Shown: positions 9,399 through 18,668 of the stretch, in pieces
Numbering within the stretch: position 1 is the stretch's first letter
Layout: each line of letters starts with the position of its first letter
Assembly: GCF_004328645.1 (NCBI RefSeq)
Contig: NZ_CP031395.1
Span: forward strand, 3,125,501-3,189,500
Source of the DNA: Hylemonella gracilis
Lineage (GTDB): Bacteria > Pseudomonadota > Gammaproteobacteria > Burkholderiales > Burkholderiaceae_C
Direction of reading: 5' to 3'
DNA length: 64,000 nucleotides
Position numbers and translations under genes: made by a program
Notes under the pieces: generated by a model
The model's database searches: none
Seen by the model: only the letters and a program-made list of their open reading frames with translations
What the model was told of the DNA's origin: nothing

Positions 9399-9980
9399 TC
9401 AGTAATCAGGTTGCCAGTCGACCGAGATACGGCGCGCGGGCAGATCGACGCCATCCACAAAGGCCGACACGAAGGGAATCATGCGCTCGGCGGCCTTGCC
9501 ATCCGGCCCGGTCCAGGCAATGATCAGGACGGTCTGCGGCCCGGTGGATTGCAGATCATGCACTTGCCCCAGATGCACGCCTTCGCGGTTGACGACATCC
9601 AGGCCGAGCAGGTCCACCCAGTAGTACTCGTCCTTGTCGGGCGTGGGAAAGCTGGAACGGGAGACGAAAATGCGGGCCCCCCGCAGGGCCTCGGCGGCCG
9701 AGCGATCCACCACCTCATGCGAGGTGGCCACGACCGAGTCTGAATGTTCCTTGGCTTCCTTGATGGCCAGCCGGACCACGCCTTCAAAAGCCCTGGCGCC
9801 CCTCTCAGAGGGCAGCAGAAACCAGCGCTTGGAAGTAAAAAGCGCCTCGGGGGAGGCGCTGTACGGCAGAACCTTGAACCAGCCCTTGATGCCCCAGGCA
9901 TCCAGGATGCGCCCGACCTCGATGGCGTCCGCCGGTAGTTCGGCAGGCTCCAGCGCAAGCAAGGGATTTCCAGGGGTCAT
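9399..9980 (-). CDS. rimM: Ribosome maturation factor RimM
   Basis: 193 residues. The N-terminal beta-barrel carries the family motif around [16 protein letters not shown], and the C-terminal PRC-barrel contains [19 protein letters not shown]. RimM binds S19 and helps mature the head of the 30S subunit. It is second in the rpsP-rimM-trmD-rplS operon. Confidence 0.95.
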   Translation of the reverse strand: MTPGNPLLALEPAELPADAIEVGRILDAWGIKGWFKVLPYSASPEALFTSKRWFLLPSERGARAFEGVVRLAIKEAKEHSDSVVATSHEVVDRSAAEALRGARIFVSRSSFPTPDKDEYYWVDLLGLDVVNREGVHLGQVHDLQSTGPQTVLIIAWTGPDGKAAERMIPFVSAFVDGVDLPARRISVDWQPDY

Positions 9981-10080
9981 GGGCTAGCTGACCATCGGAT
10001 CACCCCCAAGGCCGCACCCGCGTGGGGACCGGCACCGTGGCGCGAGAACGCGCCTTGGGGCGAAGGCGACAAAAAAAAGC

Positions 10081-10332
10081 TTAGGCCGCCTTCTTGGCGA
10101 ACTGCTTGACCAGGCGCTCCACGGTGGGCGAAGCCTGTGCACCGACACCCTGCCAATAGCTCAGGCGATCTTGCGCGACGCGGATGCTTTCTTCCTTCTC
10201 GGTCGCCAGCGGGTTGTAGAAGCCGATGCGCTCGATGAAGTTGCCGTCGCGACGGTTGCGCTTGTCGGCCACGACGATGTTGAAGAAGGGGCGCGACTTG
10301 GCGCCGCCGCGGGAGAGTCGGATCACGACCAT
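10081..10332 (-). CDS. rpsP: 30S ribosomal protein S16
   Basis: 83 residues starting [21 protein letters not shown], the usual S16 N-terminus, with the IERIGFYNP motif. It is the first gene of the ribosomal operon. The leader just before the start has a short CCCC-TTTC-GGGG hairpin (10354-10343) followed by an AAGGA ribosome-binding site; no regulatory role for the hairpin is claimed. Confidence 0.97.
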   Translation of the reverse strand: MVVIRLSRGGAKSRPFFNIVVADKRNRRDGNFIERIGFYNPLATEKEESIRVAQDRLSYWQGVGAQASPTVERLVKQFAKKAA

Positions 10333-10461
10333 GGTTTGTCCTTATCCCCGAAAGGGGAATCGATGAAGCCTGATCGCTAGATACAACAAGCAGGCCGGTT
10401 TCTCCCGACGTTTGAGACACGCAACTGACCACCCGGCCAGCGACACATCGGAAAGCCTTCA

Positions 10462-10489
10462 ATTATAGCCGCTTCGAACCCGACGCCAA
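10462..10489 (-). promoter_or_regulatory. Sigma-70-type promoter of the rpsP operon
   Basis: Reading the minus strand, TTGGCG (10489-10484) and a perfect TATAAT (10467-10462) are separated by 16 bp, about 130 bp upstream of rpsP. The -35 matches four of six consensus positions. Confidence 0.55.
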
Positions 10490-10526
10490 GACCTTGCGGA
10501 CGCTGGCTGCGGCACAATTCGGCTCC

Positions 10527-10976
10527 ATGAGAAAAAACAAGACGCTGGCCGCCTGGCTGGCCTTCCTCGGCGGCCCCTTGGGCCTGCATCGTTTCTACCT
10601 GCACGGCTGGGCGGACACCCTCGGCTGGCTCCTTCCCATTCCGACGGCGCTGGGCCTGTACGGCATCCAGCGTGCTTTGGAGTTTGGCGTGGACGATGGC
10701 TGGAGCTGGGTGCTCACGCCCTTGTTCGGATTCACCCTCGCGGCCTGCGCGCTCACGGCCATCGTCTACGGCCTGGCCACGCCCGAGAAATGGAATGCAC
10801 GGCACAACCCGCAGGCCGCGCCAGACGACAGCGCCGGCCAGACCCACTGGCTGACCATCGGCGCGGTGGTCTGCTCCCTGTTGATCGGCGCGACGGCGCT
10901 CATGTCGTCCATCGCCTTCAGCTTCCAGCGCTATTTCGAATACCAGATCGAAGAGGCACAGAAGATCTCGCAGTGA
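10527..10976 (+). CDS. TM2-domain (NINE-type) membrane protein
   Basis: 149 residues. The N-terminal half has the TM2 signature (KTLAAWLAFLGGPLGLHRFY, then LHGW), where a helix is followed by a G-x-x-G-x-H-R-F-Y turn and a second helix. Two more hydrophobic segments follow (WVLTPLFGFTLAACALTAIV; LTIGAVVCSLLIGATALMSS). The ATG at 10527 puts the start just before the basic MRKNK that precedes helix 1; a longer frame from a TTG at 10494 would run into the divergent rpsP promoter. Function is unknown. Confidence 0.75.
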   Translation: MRKNKTLAAWLAFLGGPLGLHRFYLHGWADTLGWLLPIPTALGLYGIQRALEFGVDDGWSWVLTPLFGFTLAACALTAIVYGLATPEKWNARHNPQAAPDDSAGQTHWLTIGAVVCSLLIGATALMSSIAFSFQRYFEYQIEEAQKISQ

Positions 10977-11033
10977 TGACCCCACCGGCGGTGGCCACGT
11001 GGTGGCCTCCGTCAGACAGGCATTAGTGGCCGC

Positions 11034-11504
11034 TCAGGAATGCCGGGTGCTCTTGCGCTCACGGGCGAAGGACAGGTCCGTGGTAGTCACCCGCAGGCGC
11101 CGGCACAGGAAATGGGCCAGGGACTGGTACGCCTTGACGGCGATCGTCGGCTGCTTGTCAAACAAGGCCTTCAGCTCCGAAAAGCCGATGCGGACCAACT
11201 CGCTTTTTTCCAGCACCTCGACCGTCGCCGAGCGGGGCTCACCGTCCACGAAGGACATCTCGCCGAAGTGAGAACCCGACCCCAACTGCGCGATGTCCAC
11301 TTCGTTGTCGCGCGCACTGTGGCTGATGCGCACCGAGCCGAACTTGATCACATACAAGGCATCCGCCGGGTCGCCTTCCCCGAAGACTTGGTCTCCCCCG
11401 GCGTAGGTCTGCACCTTCGCGACCTCGCTGATGGTCTGCAACTCGGCAGCGGACAGGTCCTTGAAGAGGGAGACGTTCTGAAGCAGGTCACCGGGCGTTG
11501 CCAT
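11034..11504 (-). CDS. Cyclic-nucleotide-binding domain protein
   Basis: 156 residues that are almost only a cNMP-binding beta-roll: VFGEGDPADALYVIKFGSVRI, then the phosphate-binding cassette FGEMSFVDGEPRSATV. The cassette keeps the Glu and Arg that contact the ribose and phosphate in Crp-like domains. No helix-turn-helix follows, so this is not a Crp-type transcription factor; it may be a stand-alone sensor acting on a partner. The start at 11504 has an AAGGAAGG ribosome-binding site. It lies 58 bp after pit in the same direction and could be read through from that operon. Confidence 0.8.
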   Translation of the reverse strand: MATPGDLLQNVSLFKDLSAAELQTISEVAKVQTYAGGDQVFGEGDPADALYVIKFGSVRISHSARDNEVDIAQLGSGSHFGEMSFVDGEPRSATVEVLEKSELVRIGFSELKALFDKQPTIAVKAYQSLAHFLCRRLRVTTTDLSFARERKSTRHS

Positions 11505-11562
11505 GGTTCGTCCTTCCTTGCGGCGGGTTTTGGGTGGCCGCAAATGTATAGGACGAACGGAC

Positions 11563-12585
11563 TCAGAACAAGCCCAGGCTGATCCAGTAGGCCACGATGG
11601 CGACAAAGGCGCTGGCCGGAATGGTGAAGATCCACGCCCAGACGATGTTGCCCGCCACCCCCCAGCGCACGGCGCTGGCTCGCTGCGACGACCCCACGCC
11701 GACGATGGCGCCGGTGATGGTGTGGGTGGTCGACACCGGAACGCCCAGGGCGGTGGCGAAGAACAGGGTCAACGCCCCGCCCGTTTCGGCGCAGAAACCA
11801 CCCACGGGCTTGAGCTTTGTGATCTTCTGTCCCATGGTCTTGACGATGCGCCAGCCGCCGAACATGGTGCCCAGGCCAATGGCGAGGTAGCAGGCCACGA
11901 TCACCCAGCCCGGCGGCGAGGCGTCGCTGGCCACGCCATACCCGGTAGCGATCAGCAGCATCCAGATGATGCCGATGGTCTTCTGCGCGTCATTGCCGCC
12001 ATGCCCCAGGCTGTACGCACCGGCCGACAGCAGTTGCAGGCGACGGAACCACCCGTCCACCCGCGCGGGCGAGGTGCGCCGGAACACCCAGGCCACGAGC
12101 AGCATCATCAGCGAGCCCAGCAGAAAGCCGAGCAAGGGCGAGACAAAGATGAACAAGACCGTCTTCAGAATGCCACTGGCCAGCAAGGCATCGGTGCCGG
12201 ACTTGCCGATCACCGCGCCCACGATCCCGCCGATCAGCGCATGCGATGAACTGCTGGGAATGCCGTAGTACCAGGTGATCAGGTTCCAGGTGATCGCGCC
12301 GGCCAATGCGCCGAAGATCACGTTCGTGTCCACGATGCCGGGTTGCACGATGCCCTTGCCCACGGTGGCCGCCACGCTCAGGTGGAAGACGAACACGGCC
12401 ACGACGTTGAAGAAGGCCGCGAACAGCACGGCCTGGCCGGGCCGCAAGACGCCCGTGGAAACGACTGTGGCGATGGAATTGGCCGCGTCATGAAACCCGT
12501 TCATGAAATCAAAGACCAGGGCCATGCAGACCAGCAGGACGATGATCCACATCGCCGACGGCGTCACGTGAGTGAGATTCTCCAT
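11563..12585 (-). CDS. pit: Low-affinity inorganic phosphate transporter (Pit family)
   Basis: 340 residues with about ten hydrophobic helices and both PiT signature repeats: FDFMNGFHDAANSIATVV near the N-terminus and GGNDAQKTIGIIWMLL plus PVSTTHTITGAI in the second half. Pit takes up metal-phosphate by proton symport. It follows a DUF47 gene by 10 bp, the usual DUF47-pit pair. A Pho-box-like repeat overlies the start region of that pair, which suggests control by PhoB. Confidence 0.93.
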   Translation of the reverse strand: MENLTHVTPSAMWIIVLLVCMALVFDFMNGFHDAANSIATVVSTGVLRPGQAVLFAAFFNVVAVFVFHLSVAATVGKGIVQPGIVDTNVIFGALAGAITWNLITWYYGIPSSSSHALIGGIVGAVIGKSGTDALLASGILKTVLFIFVSPLLGFLLGSLMMLLVAWVFRRTSPARVDGWFRRLQLLSAGAYSLGHGGNDAQKTIGIIWMLLIATGYGVASDASPPGWVIVACYLAIGLGTMFGGWRIVKTMGQKITKLKPVGGFCAETGGALTLFFATALGVPVSTTHTITGAIVGVGSSQRASAVRWGVAGNIVWAWIFTIPASAFVAIVAYWISLGLF

Positions 12586-12595
12586 GCCCGCGTCC

Positions 12596-13243
12596 TCAGG
12601 CGTTCTCGAGGACGATGCCCTCGATGACGTTGGCGACGTCCTCGCAGCGGTCGGTCACGGTCTCCAGCAATTCGTAGATGGCCTTGAGCTTGATGATTTC
12701 GCGCACGTCGGGCTGCTCACGGAACAACTTGCTCATGGCGGTGCGCATCACGCGGTCGGCGTCCGATTCGAGTTTGTCGATCTCCTCGCAGGTCTTGAGC
12801 GCGGCCTCGGCCGACTTGGCCTCGCCGATGGTCCCGAGCAGGTAGACCGCGTCCTTCACCCGCTCGCAGCACTTCACGCAGAGTTCGGTCAGGCGCACGA
12901 TCTCATCGGTCATCTCGCGCACGTCGTAGAGCGCCATGGTCTCGGCCGCGTCCTGCAGCAGGTCGGCCACGTCGTCCATGGTGTTGATCAGCGTGTGAAT
13001 CTGCTCGCGGTCGATGGGCGTGATGAAGGTCAGGTGCAGGGTTCGGCTCACGTCCTGCGTGATGCGGTCCGCCGCATGCTCGGCCTCGTCCACTTCACGG
13101 TTGTACTGCTCGCGCAACTTCACATCGCCATAGTTCGCCACCAATTGGGCAAAGGCCCGGGCCGCCTGCACCGTGCGGTCCGCATGCTGGTTGAATTTCT
13201 CGAAGAAATTGCCGTCACGCGGCATCAGTTTTCCAAACAGCAT
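12596..13243 (-). CDS. DUF47 family (PhoU-like) regulator paired with Pit
   Basis: 215 residues, all helical, starting MLFGKLMPRDGNFFEKFNQH and containing PhoU-like metal-binding segments (EVDEAEHAADRI; ELCVKCCERVKDAVY; CEEIDKLESDADRV). DUF47 proteins accompany Pit transporters and are thought to control phosphate flux. The start has no strong ribosome-binding site, and the third repeat of a Pho-box-like element ends only 1 bp from the ATG. Confidence 0.9.
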   Translation of the reverse strand: MLFGKLMPRDGNFFEKFNQHADRTVQAARAFAQLVANYGDVKLREQYNREVDEAEHAADRITQDVSRTLHLTFITPIDREQIHTLINTMDDVADLLQDAAETMALYDVREMTDEIVRLTELCVKCCERVKDAVYLLGTIGEAKSAEAALKTCEEIDKLESDADRVMRTAMSKLFREQPDVREIIKLKAIYELLETVTDRCEDVANVIEGIVLENA

Positions 13244-13244
13244 G

Positions 13245-13273
13245 GTGTCTTTTTTGTGACGAATTGATGAAAG
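13245..13273 (-). promoter_or_regulatory. Pho-box-like repeats over the DUF47-pit start
   Basis: Minus-strand heptamers CTTTCAT (13273-13267), TCGTCAC (13262-13256) and AAGACAC (13251-13245) lie at an exact 11-bp period. The third is weak. Because they run up to the DUF47 start codon, PhoB bound here could not activate in the normal geometry and would more likely block transcription. Sinorhizobium meliloti orfA-pit, also a DUF47-Pit pair, is known to be repressed by PhoB. Confidence 0.5.
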
Positions 13274-13342
13274 GTCGAGTTTAACCGGCGCGACCTGGCC
13301 ACCCCTTGCACCCGCCAGGCGACACGAGCCAGCACGCCCGCC

Positions 13343-13705
13343 TCAAGCGCTTCGGAATATGAAATACACCGCGCCCACCATGCACAGCGCTGCCCAAAGG
13401 TAATCCAGCTTGAAGGGCTCGCGCAGATAGAACACCGCGAAAGGCACGAAGACGCTGAGAGTGACGACTTCCTGGATGATCTTGAGCTGCCCGACGGTGA
13501 ACCCCGCCTGCTGAAAACCGATGCGGTTGGCCGGCACCTGCAGCAGGTATTCGGCCAGGGCAATGCCCCAGCTGACGAAAGCCGCGGTGTACCAGGGTGC
13601 GGTGGCCAGGTTCTTGAGGTGGCCGTACCAGGCGAAGGTCATGAAGACATTGCTGGCGATCAGCAAGAGGATTGTCTGCAGAGATAAAGGCAGGGATTGA
13701 AGCAT
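13343..13705 (-). CDS. DUF486 small multidrug-transporter-like membrane protein
   Basis: 120 residues with four hydrophobic helices, as in the DUF486 branch of the drug/metabolite transporter superfamily (TILLLIASNVFMTFAWYGHL at the start; YLWAALCMVGAVYFIF at the end). A conserved EYLLQVPANRIG loop is present. The substrate is unknown. It lies between the acnB terminator and the DUF47 gene. Confidence 0.82.
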   Translation of the reverse strand: MLQSLPLSLQTILLLIASNVFMTFAWYGHLKNLATAPWYTAAFVSWGIALAEYLLQVPANRIGFQQAGFTVGQLKIIQEVVTLSVFVPFAVFYLREPFKLDYLWAALCMVGAVYFIFRSA

Positions 13706-13725
13706 GGTCGTTCGAGTGGAACATG

Positions 13726-13758
13726 AAAAAGGCCCCGGGGCTCAACACCTCGGGGCCA
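13726..13758 (-). terminator. Rho-independent terminator after acnB
   Basis: On the minus strand GGCCCCG (13757-13751) pairs with CGGGGCC (13737-13731), followed by five T (13730-13726). It ends the mdh-lyase-acnB transcript and lies just before the DUF486 start. Confidence 0.85.
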
Positions 13759-13774
13759 TTCCGGATCGGCGGAT

Positions 13775-16366
13775 TCAGGCCGCAGCCTTCTCCGCCACTT
13801 CCTTGTACTCCTCGATCTGGTCGAAGTTCATGTAGCGGTAGACGCTGGCCTTGTCGGCGTCGATGATGCCCATTTCCTTCAGGTACTCCGCCTTGGTCGG
13901 CAAACGGCCCAGGCGGGAGGCGATGGCGGACAGCTCGGCCGAGCCCAGGTACACATTGGTGTTCTTGCCCAGGCGGTTCGGGAAGTTGCGGGTCGATGTG
14001 GAAATGACCGTCGCGCCTTCACGCACTTGCGCCTGGTTGCCCATGCACAACGAGCAGCCGGGCATCTCGGTACGCGCGCCGGCCGTACCGAAGGCGGCGT
14101 AATGGCCTTCCTTGATCAGCTCGTTCTGGTCCATCTTGGTCGGCGGCGCGATCCACAGCTTGACCGGGATGTCGCGCTGGCCGCCCAGCAGCTTGGCTGC
14201 GGCGCGGAAGTGGCCGATGTTGGTCATGCACGAGCCGATGAAGGCTTCGTCAATCTTCGTGCCCGCCACGTCGGACAGGAACTTGGCGTCGTCCGGGTCG
14301 TTGGGGCAGCAGACGATGGGCTCGGTGATGTCGGCCAGGTCGATCTCGATCACAGCCGCGTACTCGGCGTTCTTGTCGGCTTCGAGCAGATCGGGCTTGG
14401 CCAGCCAGGCCTCGACCTTCTCGATGCGACGCTGCAGGGTCTTGGTGTCGGCGTAGCCCTCGGCGATCATGTTCTTCATCAGCACCACGTTGCTGGTGAG
14501 GTATTCCTTGATCGGTTCGGGGTTCAGCTTGATCGTGCAGCCCGCAGCCGAGCGCTCGGCCGAGGCGTCGGACAGTTCAAACGCCTGTTCCACCTTCAGC
14601 TCGGGCAAGCCCTCGATTTCCAGGATGCGACCCGAGAAGATGTTCTTCTTGCCGGCCTTGGCCACGGTCAGCAGACCGGCCTTGATCGCGTAGAGCGGGA
14701 TGGCGTGCACCAGGTCACGCAGGGTCACGCCCGGCTGCATCTGGCCCTTGAAGCGCACCAGCACGGATTCGGGCATGTCCAGCGGCATCACGCCGGTAGC
14801 GGCCGCGAAGGCCACCAGGCCGGAGCCCGCAGGGAAGGAAATGCCGATCGGGAAACGGGTGTGGCTGTCGCCGCCCGTGCCCACGGTGTCGGGCAGCAGC
14901 AGGCGGTTGAGCCAGGAGTGGATCACGCCATCGCCCGGGCGCAGCGAGACGCCGCCCCGGTTGCTGATGAAGGCCGGCAGTTCGCGGTGCGTCTTCACGT
15001 CCACCGGCTTGGGGTAGGCCGCCGTGTGGCAGAAGGACTGCATCACCATGTCGGCGCTGAAGCCCAGACAGGCCAGGTCTTTCAGCTCGTCGCGGGTCAT
15101 GGGGCCAGTGGTGTCTTGCGAGCCGACCGTGGTCATCTTGGGTTCGCAGTAGGTGCCCGGGCGCACGCCCTGGCCTTCCGGCAGACCGACCGCGCGGCCG
15201 ACCATCTTCTGCGCCAGCGTGAACCCGGCCTTTGTCGCGACGGGCGGTTGCGGCAGGCGGAACAGGGTCGACGCGGGCAGGCCCAGGAACTCACGCGCCT
15301 TGGCCGTCAGCGAGCGGCCGATGATCAGGTTGATGCGGCCGCCGGCGCGCACTTCGTCGAACAGCACATCGTTCTTGAGCTTGAACTCGACGAGGGTCTG
15401 GCCGTTCTTCACGATCTTGCCGTCATAGGGCAGCACGTCCACGACGTCACCCATTTCCAGCTTGGACACATCGACTTCGATCGGCAGCGAACCCGAGTCT
15501 TCTTGCGTGTTGAAGAAGATGGGGGCGATCTTGCCGCCCAGCGTGACGCCGCCGAAACGCTTGTTCGGCACGAAGGGAATGTCCTGACCCGTGGCCCAGA
15601 TCACCGAATTGGTGGCCGATTTGCGGCTGGACCCGGTACCGACCACGTCGCCCACGTAGGCGACCAGGTGGCCCTTCTTCTTCAGGTCTTCGATGAACTG
15701 CATCGGGCCGCGCTTGCCATCTTCCTCGGGCTTGAAGGCCGCGTCCGGGCGCGTGTTCTTCAGCATGGCCAGGTAGTGCAGCGGGATGTCGGGGCGGCTC
15801 CAGGCATCGGGCGCGGGCGACAGGTCGTCGGTGTTGGTCTCGCCCGGCACCTTGAAGACGGTGATGGTGATCTTCTTCTCGACCTCGGGACGCGAGGTGA
15901 ACCACTCGGCATCAGCCCAGCTCTTGATCACTTCCTTGGCCTTGGCGTTGCCGGCCTTGGCCTTGGTCGCGACATCGTTGAAGAAGTCGAACATCAGCAG
16001 GGTCTTTTTCAGGCCCTCGGCGGCGACACCGGCCACTTCGGCGTCGTCCAGCAGTTCGATCAGCGGGTGCACGTTGTAGCCACCCACCATGGTGCCCAGC
16101 AGCTCGGTGGCCTTGGCCTTGGAGATCAGGCCGACCTTGATGTCGCCATGCGCCACGGCCGCCAGGAAGCTGGCCTTGACCTTGGCCGCATCGTCCACGC
16201 CCGGGGGCACGCGGTGGGTCAGCAGGTCCAGCAGGAAGGCGTCTTCGCCGGCCGGGGGGGTCTTGATCAGCTCGATCAGTTCGGCGACCTGCTTGGCGGT
16301 CAGCGGCAGCGGCGGGATGCCGAGCGCGGCGCGTTCAGCGACATGGGCGCGGTAGGCTTGCAACAT
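13775..16366 (-). CDS. acnB: Bifunctional aconitate hydratase 2 / 2-methylisocitrate dehydratase
   Basis: 863 residues, the normal AcnB length, starting [20 protein letters not shown]. The N-terminal HEAT-like and swivel domains come first, then the [4Fe-4S] catalytic part with cluster cysteines in QSFCHTA and [10 protein letters not shown]. It isomerises citrate to isocitrate, and 2-methyl-cis-aconitate in the methylcitrate cycle. It is the last gene of a leftward operon with mdh and a CitE-like lyase (12 bp gap) and is followed by a clear terminator. Confidence 0.98.
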   Translation of the reverse strand: MLQAYRAHVAERAALGIPPLPLTAKQVAELIELIKTPPAGEDAFLLDLLTHRVPPGVDDAAKVKASFLAAVAHGDIKVGLISKAKATELLGTMVGGYNVHPLIELLDDAEVAGVAAEGLKKTLLMFDFFNDVATKAKAGNAKAKEVIKSWADAEWFTSRPEVEKKITITVFKVPGETNTDDLSPAPDAWSRPDIPLHYLAMLKNTRPDAAFKPEEDGKRGPMQFIEDLKKKGHLVAYVGDVVGTGSSRKSATNSVIWATGQDIPFVPNKRFGGVTLGGKIAPIFFNTQEDSGSLPIEVDVSKLEMGDVVDVLPYDGKIVKNGQTLVEFKLKNDVLFDEVRAGGRINLIIGRSLTAKAREFLGLPASTLFRLPQPPVATKAGFTLAQKMVGRAVGLPEGQGVRPGTYCEPKMTTVGSQDTTGPMTRDELKDLACLGFSADMVMQSFCHTAAYPKPVDVKTHRELPAFISNRGGVSLRPGDGVIHSWLNRLLLPDTVGTGGDSHTRFPIGISFPAGSGLVAFAAATGVMPLDMPESVLVRFKGQMQPGVTLRDLVHAIPLYAIKAGLLTVAKAGKKNIFSGRILEIEGLPELKVEQAFELSDASAERSAAGCTIKLNPEPIKEYLTSNVVLMKNMIAEGYADTKTLQRRIEKVEAWLAKPDLLEADKNAEYAAVIEIDLADITEPIVCCPNDPDDAKFLSDVAGTKIDEAFIGSCMTNIGHFRAAAKLLGGQRDIPVKLWIAPPTKMDQNELIKEGHYAAFGTAGARTEMPGCSLCMGNQAQVREGATVISTSTRNFPNRLGKNTNVYLGSAELSAIASRLGRLPTKAEYLKEMGIIDADKASVYRYMNFDQIEEYKEVAEKAAA

Positions 16367-16378
16367 GGTGTGCTCCTG

Positions 16379-17383
16379 TCAGATGAGTTCAGGGTCTGGT
16401 TGATGGTGAATGAAATGGCTTTGCACGCTCGCGGGCAGGGCCTTGCCCGTGCGGAAGGCACGCTCCAGCACCTGCCAGTAGTAGCGGTAGCTGGCGCGGT
16501 CGTGCAATACGCCCTGGTGGCTGATGGGCGCCCATTGCGCCTTTTCAGCCGCCTCGATGAGGGCGGCGGCCCGTTCGATGTCTTGCTGCTCCGGCGCGAA
16601 CGCCAGCAGGATGGGTCGGACCTGGTCCGGATGGATGCTCCACATGCGCGTGTAGCCCAGCTCCCGGGCCGCGCGCCGCGCGGCGCCCTGGAGGGCGGCG
16701 GCGTCCTTGAACTCCGTCACCACGCAATGCGACGGTGTCTTGCCATGGGCATGGCAGGCCGCGGCGATTTCCAGCTTGGCACGCAGGACCAGGGGATGCT
16801 CAAACTGGCCTTGCACCGTCATGGCGCTGTCCGGAATCGCGCCGCCATGGGCCGACACGAAATCCATGAGGCCGAAGCTGAGGGATTGCACGCGCGGATG
16901 CGCGGCGATCTCGAAGGCGTTGCGCACCGCAAGTGGCGACTCGATCAAGCCATGCAAGGGCAGGCGCTGGCCCCCGGCCGCGTCCACGGCGGCGACGGCG
17001 CGCGCCACGTCGGCCACCGATTCCACCTTGGGAATCATCAGGTGGCGCAGCCGGGCGCCCGCCCGGCCCACGATGGTCCGCACATCGGACGCGAAGGCAG
17101 GATGGTCCACCGGATGCACGCGGGCCGCGACCCGGGCCGCAGGCGCGGCACCGAGGGCGAGGTCCGCCACCAGCGCGGCGTGCTCCGCCTCGCCGCCCGC
17201 GGGCGCGCCGTCCTCGCAGTCCAGCGTCACGTCAAAGACGCAGGCGCCAAACTCCTCGGCCAACTCGGCCTGCAAGGCCAGGCTCTTGCGCATGCGCGCC
17301 TCGACGCCGCAATAGTGGTCGCACACCGGCAAAAAACCGGTGGCGGCCTGGGCACCGAGGAGAACATCACGCGGATGGAGCAT
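16379..17383 (-). CDS. HpcH/HpaI (CitE-like) aldolase/CoA-ester lyase
   Basis: 334 residues with the CitE/malyl-CoA lyase TIM-barrel pattern: [11 protein letters not shown] (metal-binding acid), RVHPVDHP (Arg-x-Asn/His-Pro segment), [16 protein letters not shown] (catalytic Glu), and GLMDF. Family members cleave citryl-, malyl- or citramalyl-CoA. No citrate lyase alpha or gamma subunit is present, so a malyl-CoA or citramalyl-CoA lyase role is more likely than citrate lyase. I chose the ATG at 17383 rather than the longer open frame reaching into mdh. It lies 35 bp after mdh and 12 bp before acnB. Confidence 0.82.
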   Translation of the reverse strand: MLHPRDVLLGAQAATGFLPVCDHYCGVEARMRKSLALQAELAEEFGACVFDVTLDCEDGAPAGGEAEHAALVADLALGAAPAARVAARVHPVDHPAFASDVRTIVGRAGARLRHLMIPKVESVADVARAVAAVDAAGGQRLPLHGLIESPLAVRNAFEIAAHPRVQSLSFGLMDFVSAHGGAIPDSAMTVQGQFEHPLVLRAKLEIAAACHAHGKTPSHCVVTEFKDAAALQGAARRAARELGYTRMWSIHPDQVRPILLAFAPEQQDIERAAALIEAAEKAQWAPISHQGVLHDRASYRYYWQVLERAFRTGKALPASVQSHFIHHQPDPELI

Positions 17384-17417
17384 GGACGGGCTTGAAAGAT
17401 GCGTCAGGCGCGCAGGC

Positions 17418-18404
17418 TCACAGCAGGTGCTTGACGCCGTCCTGCTCGCCTTGCAGCTCGGCCAGGGTCTTGTCGATGCACTTCTTGCTGAACTCGTCGA
17501 TGGCCAGGCCTTCGACAATCTTGTACTTGCCGCCTTCGGTCGTGACCGGGAAGCCGAAGATCACGTCCTTCGGGATGCCGTATTCGCCGTTGGAAGGCAC
17601 GCCCATGGTGACCCACTTGCCATTGGAGCCCAGGGCCCAATCGCGCATGTGGTCGATGGCGGCGTTGGCGGCGGAAGCGGCGGACGACAGGCCGCGCGCG
17701 TCGATGATGGCCGCGCCGCGCTTGCCCACGGTGGGCAGGAAGACAGTTTCGTTCCAGACCTGGTCATTGATCGCGTCCTTGACGCTCTTGCCGCCGATGG
17801 TGGCGAAGCGGTAGTCGGCGTACATCGTGGGCGAGTGGTTGCCCCAGACAGTGAGCTTCTCGATCTCGCCGACCTTGCCACCGGTCTTGGCGGCGATCTG
17901 GCTGGCGGCGCGGTTGTGATCCAGGCGCAGCATGGCGGTGAAGTTCTCGCGCGGCAGGCTGGGCGCGCTCTTCATGGCGATGTAGGCATTGGTGTTGGCC
18001 GGGTTGCCGACCACCAGCACCTTCACGTTGCGCGAAGCCACCTGGTCCAGGGCCTTTCCCTGTGCGGTGAAGATCTGGGCATTGGCGGCCAGCAGGTCGG
18101 CGCGCTCCATGCCGGGGCCGCGCGGGCGGGCACCCACGAGCAGGGCGTAGTCGACGTCCTTGAAGGCCACCAGCGGGTCCCCCGTGGGGATCACGCCGGC
18201 CAGCAGCGGGAAGGCGCAGTCTTCCAGTTCCATGATCACGCCCTTGAGGGCCTTCTGGGCCTTCTCGTCGGGGATTTCGAGCAATTGCAGGATGACGGGT
18301 TGGTCCTTGCCCAGCATTTCGCCCGAGGCGATGCGAAACAGCAGGGCGTAACCGATTTGACCGGCGGCGCCGGTGACGGCGACGCGAACGGGCTTTTTGC
18401 TCAT
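17418..18404 (-). CDS. mdh: Malate dehydrogenase
   Basis: 328 residues, the NAD-dependent LDH-like type usual in betaproteobacteria. The Rossmann motif [19 protein letters not shown] is at the N-terminus and the catalytic His is in [11 protein letters not shown]. The open frame extends further upstream, but [10 protein letters not shown] at 18404 is the natural start, preceded by GGAG. It is the first gene of the mdh-lyase-acnB operon and is divergent from gntR across a palindromic site. Confidence 0.96.
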   Translation of the reverse strand: MSKKPVRVAVTGAAGQIGYALLFRIASGEMLGKDQPVILQLLEIPDEKAQKALKGVIMELEDCAFPLLAGVIPTGDPLVAFKDVDYALLVGARPRGPGMERADLLAANAQIFTAQGKALDQVASRNVKVLVVGNPANTNAYIAMKSAPSLPRENFTAMLRLDHNRAASQIAAKTGGKVGEIEKLTVWGNHSPTMYADYRFATIGGKSVKDAINDQVWNETVFLPTVGKRGAAIIDARGLSSAASAANAAIDHMRDWALGSNGKWVTMGVPSNGEYGIPKDVIFGFPVTTEGGKYKIVEGLAIDEFSKKCIDKTLAELQGEQDGVKHLL

Positions 18405-18544
18405 GGCAGGAACTCCAGGATTTTGTTGAAGAAGTTGAACGCGGGAACAGCCGTGGCGCCGCGTGACTCTGCCGCAAAGAAGCAGGCGTGGCACCGCCGG
18501 GAAGCATTTGGAAGTGTAGCCCGAAAACCGGGCTGTTTCAATTT

Positions 18545-18565
18545 GTCTTATGTCTTATATAAGAT
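18545..18565. promoter_or_regulatory. Palindromic operator between mdh and gntR
   Basis: Two tandem GTCTTAT heptamers (18545-18551, 18552-18558) are followed at once by the inverted copy ATAAGAT (18559-18565). The centre is a perfect 12-bp palindrome, TCTTATATAAGA (18553-18564). It is an AT-rich island in GC-rich DNA, 141 bp from mdh and 104 bp from gntR. Binding by the adjacent GntR/HutC regulator, and so control of both TCA operons, is inferred from position and symmetry. Confidence 0.6.
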
Positions 18566-18668
18566 ATGATTGAGGCCATTCAAGTCCGCCGTCGAGTCCA
18601 TTGCGCATCCTCATTCCGGGCTGCGTTGACCTTGCTCCCCTTGCCTGCCCATCTGCCCCGCCACTGCC

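Noticed and set aside
14027..17395. Very long open frame antisense to acnB and the lyase
   Set aside because: It mirrors high-GC codon bias on the opposite strand and has His/Arg/Gly-rich composition with no domain.
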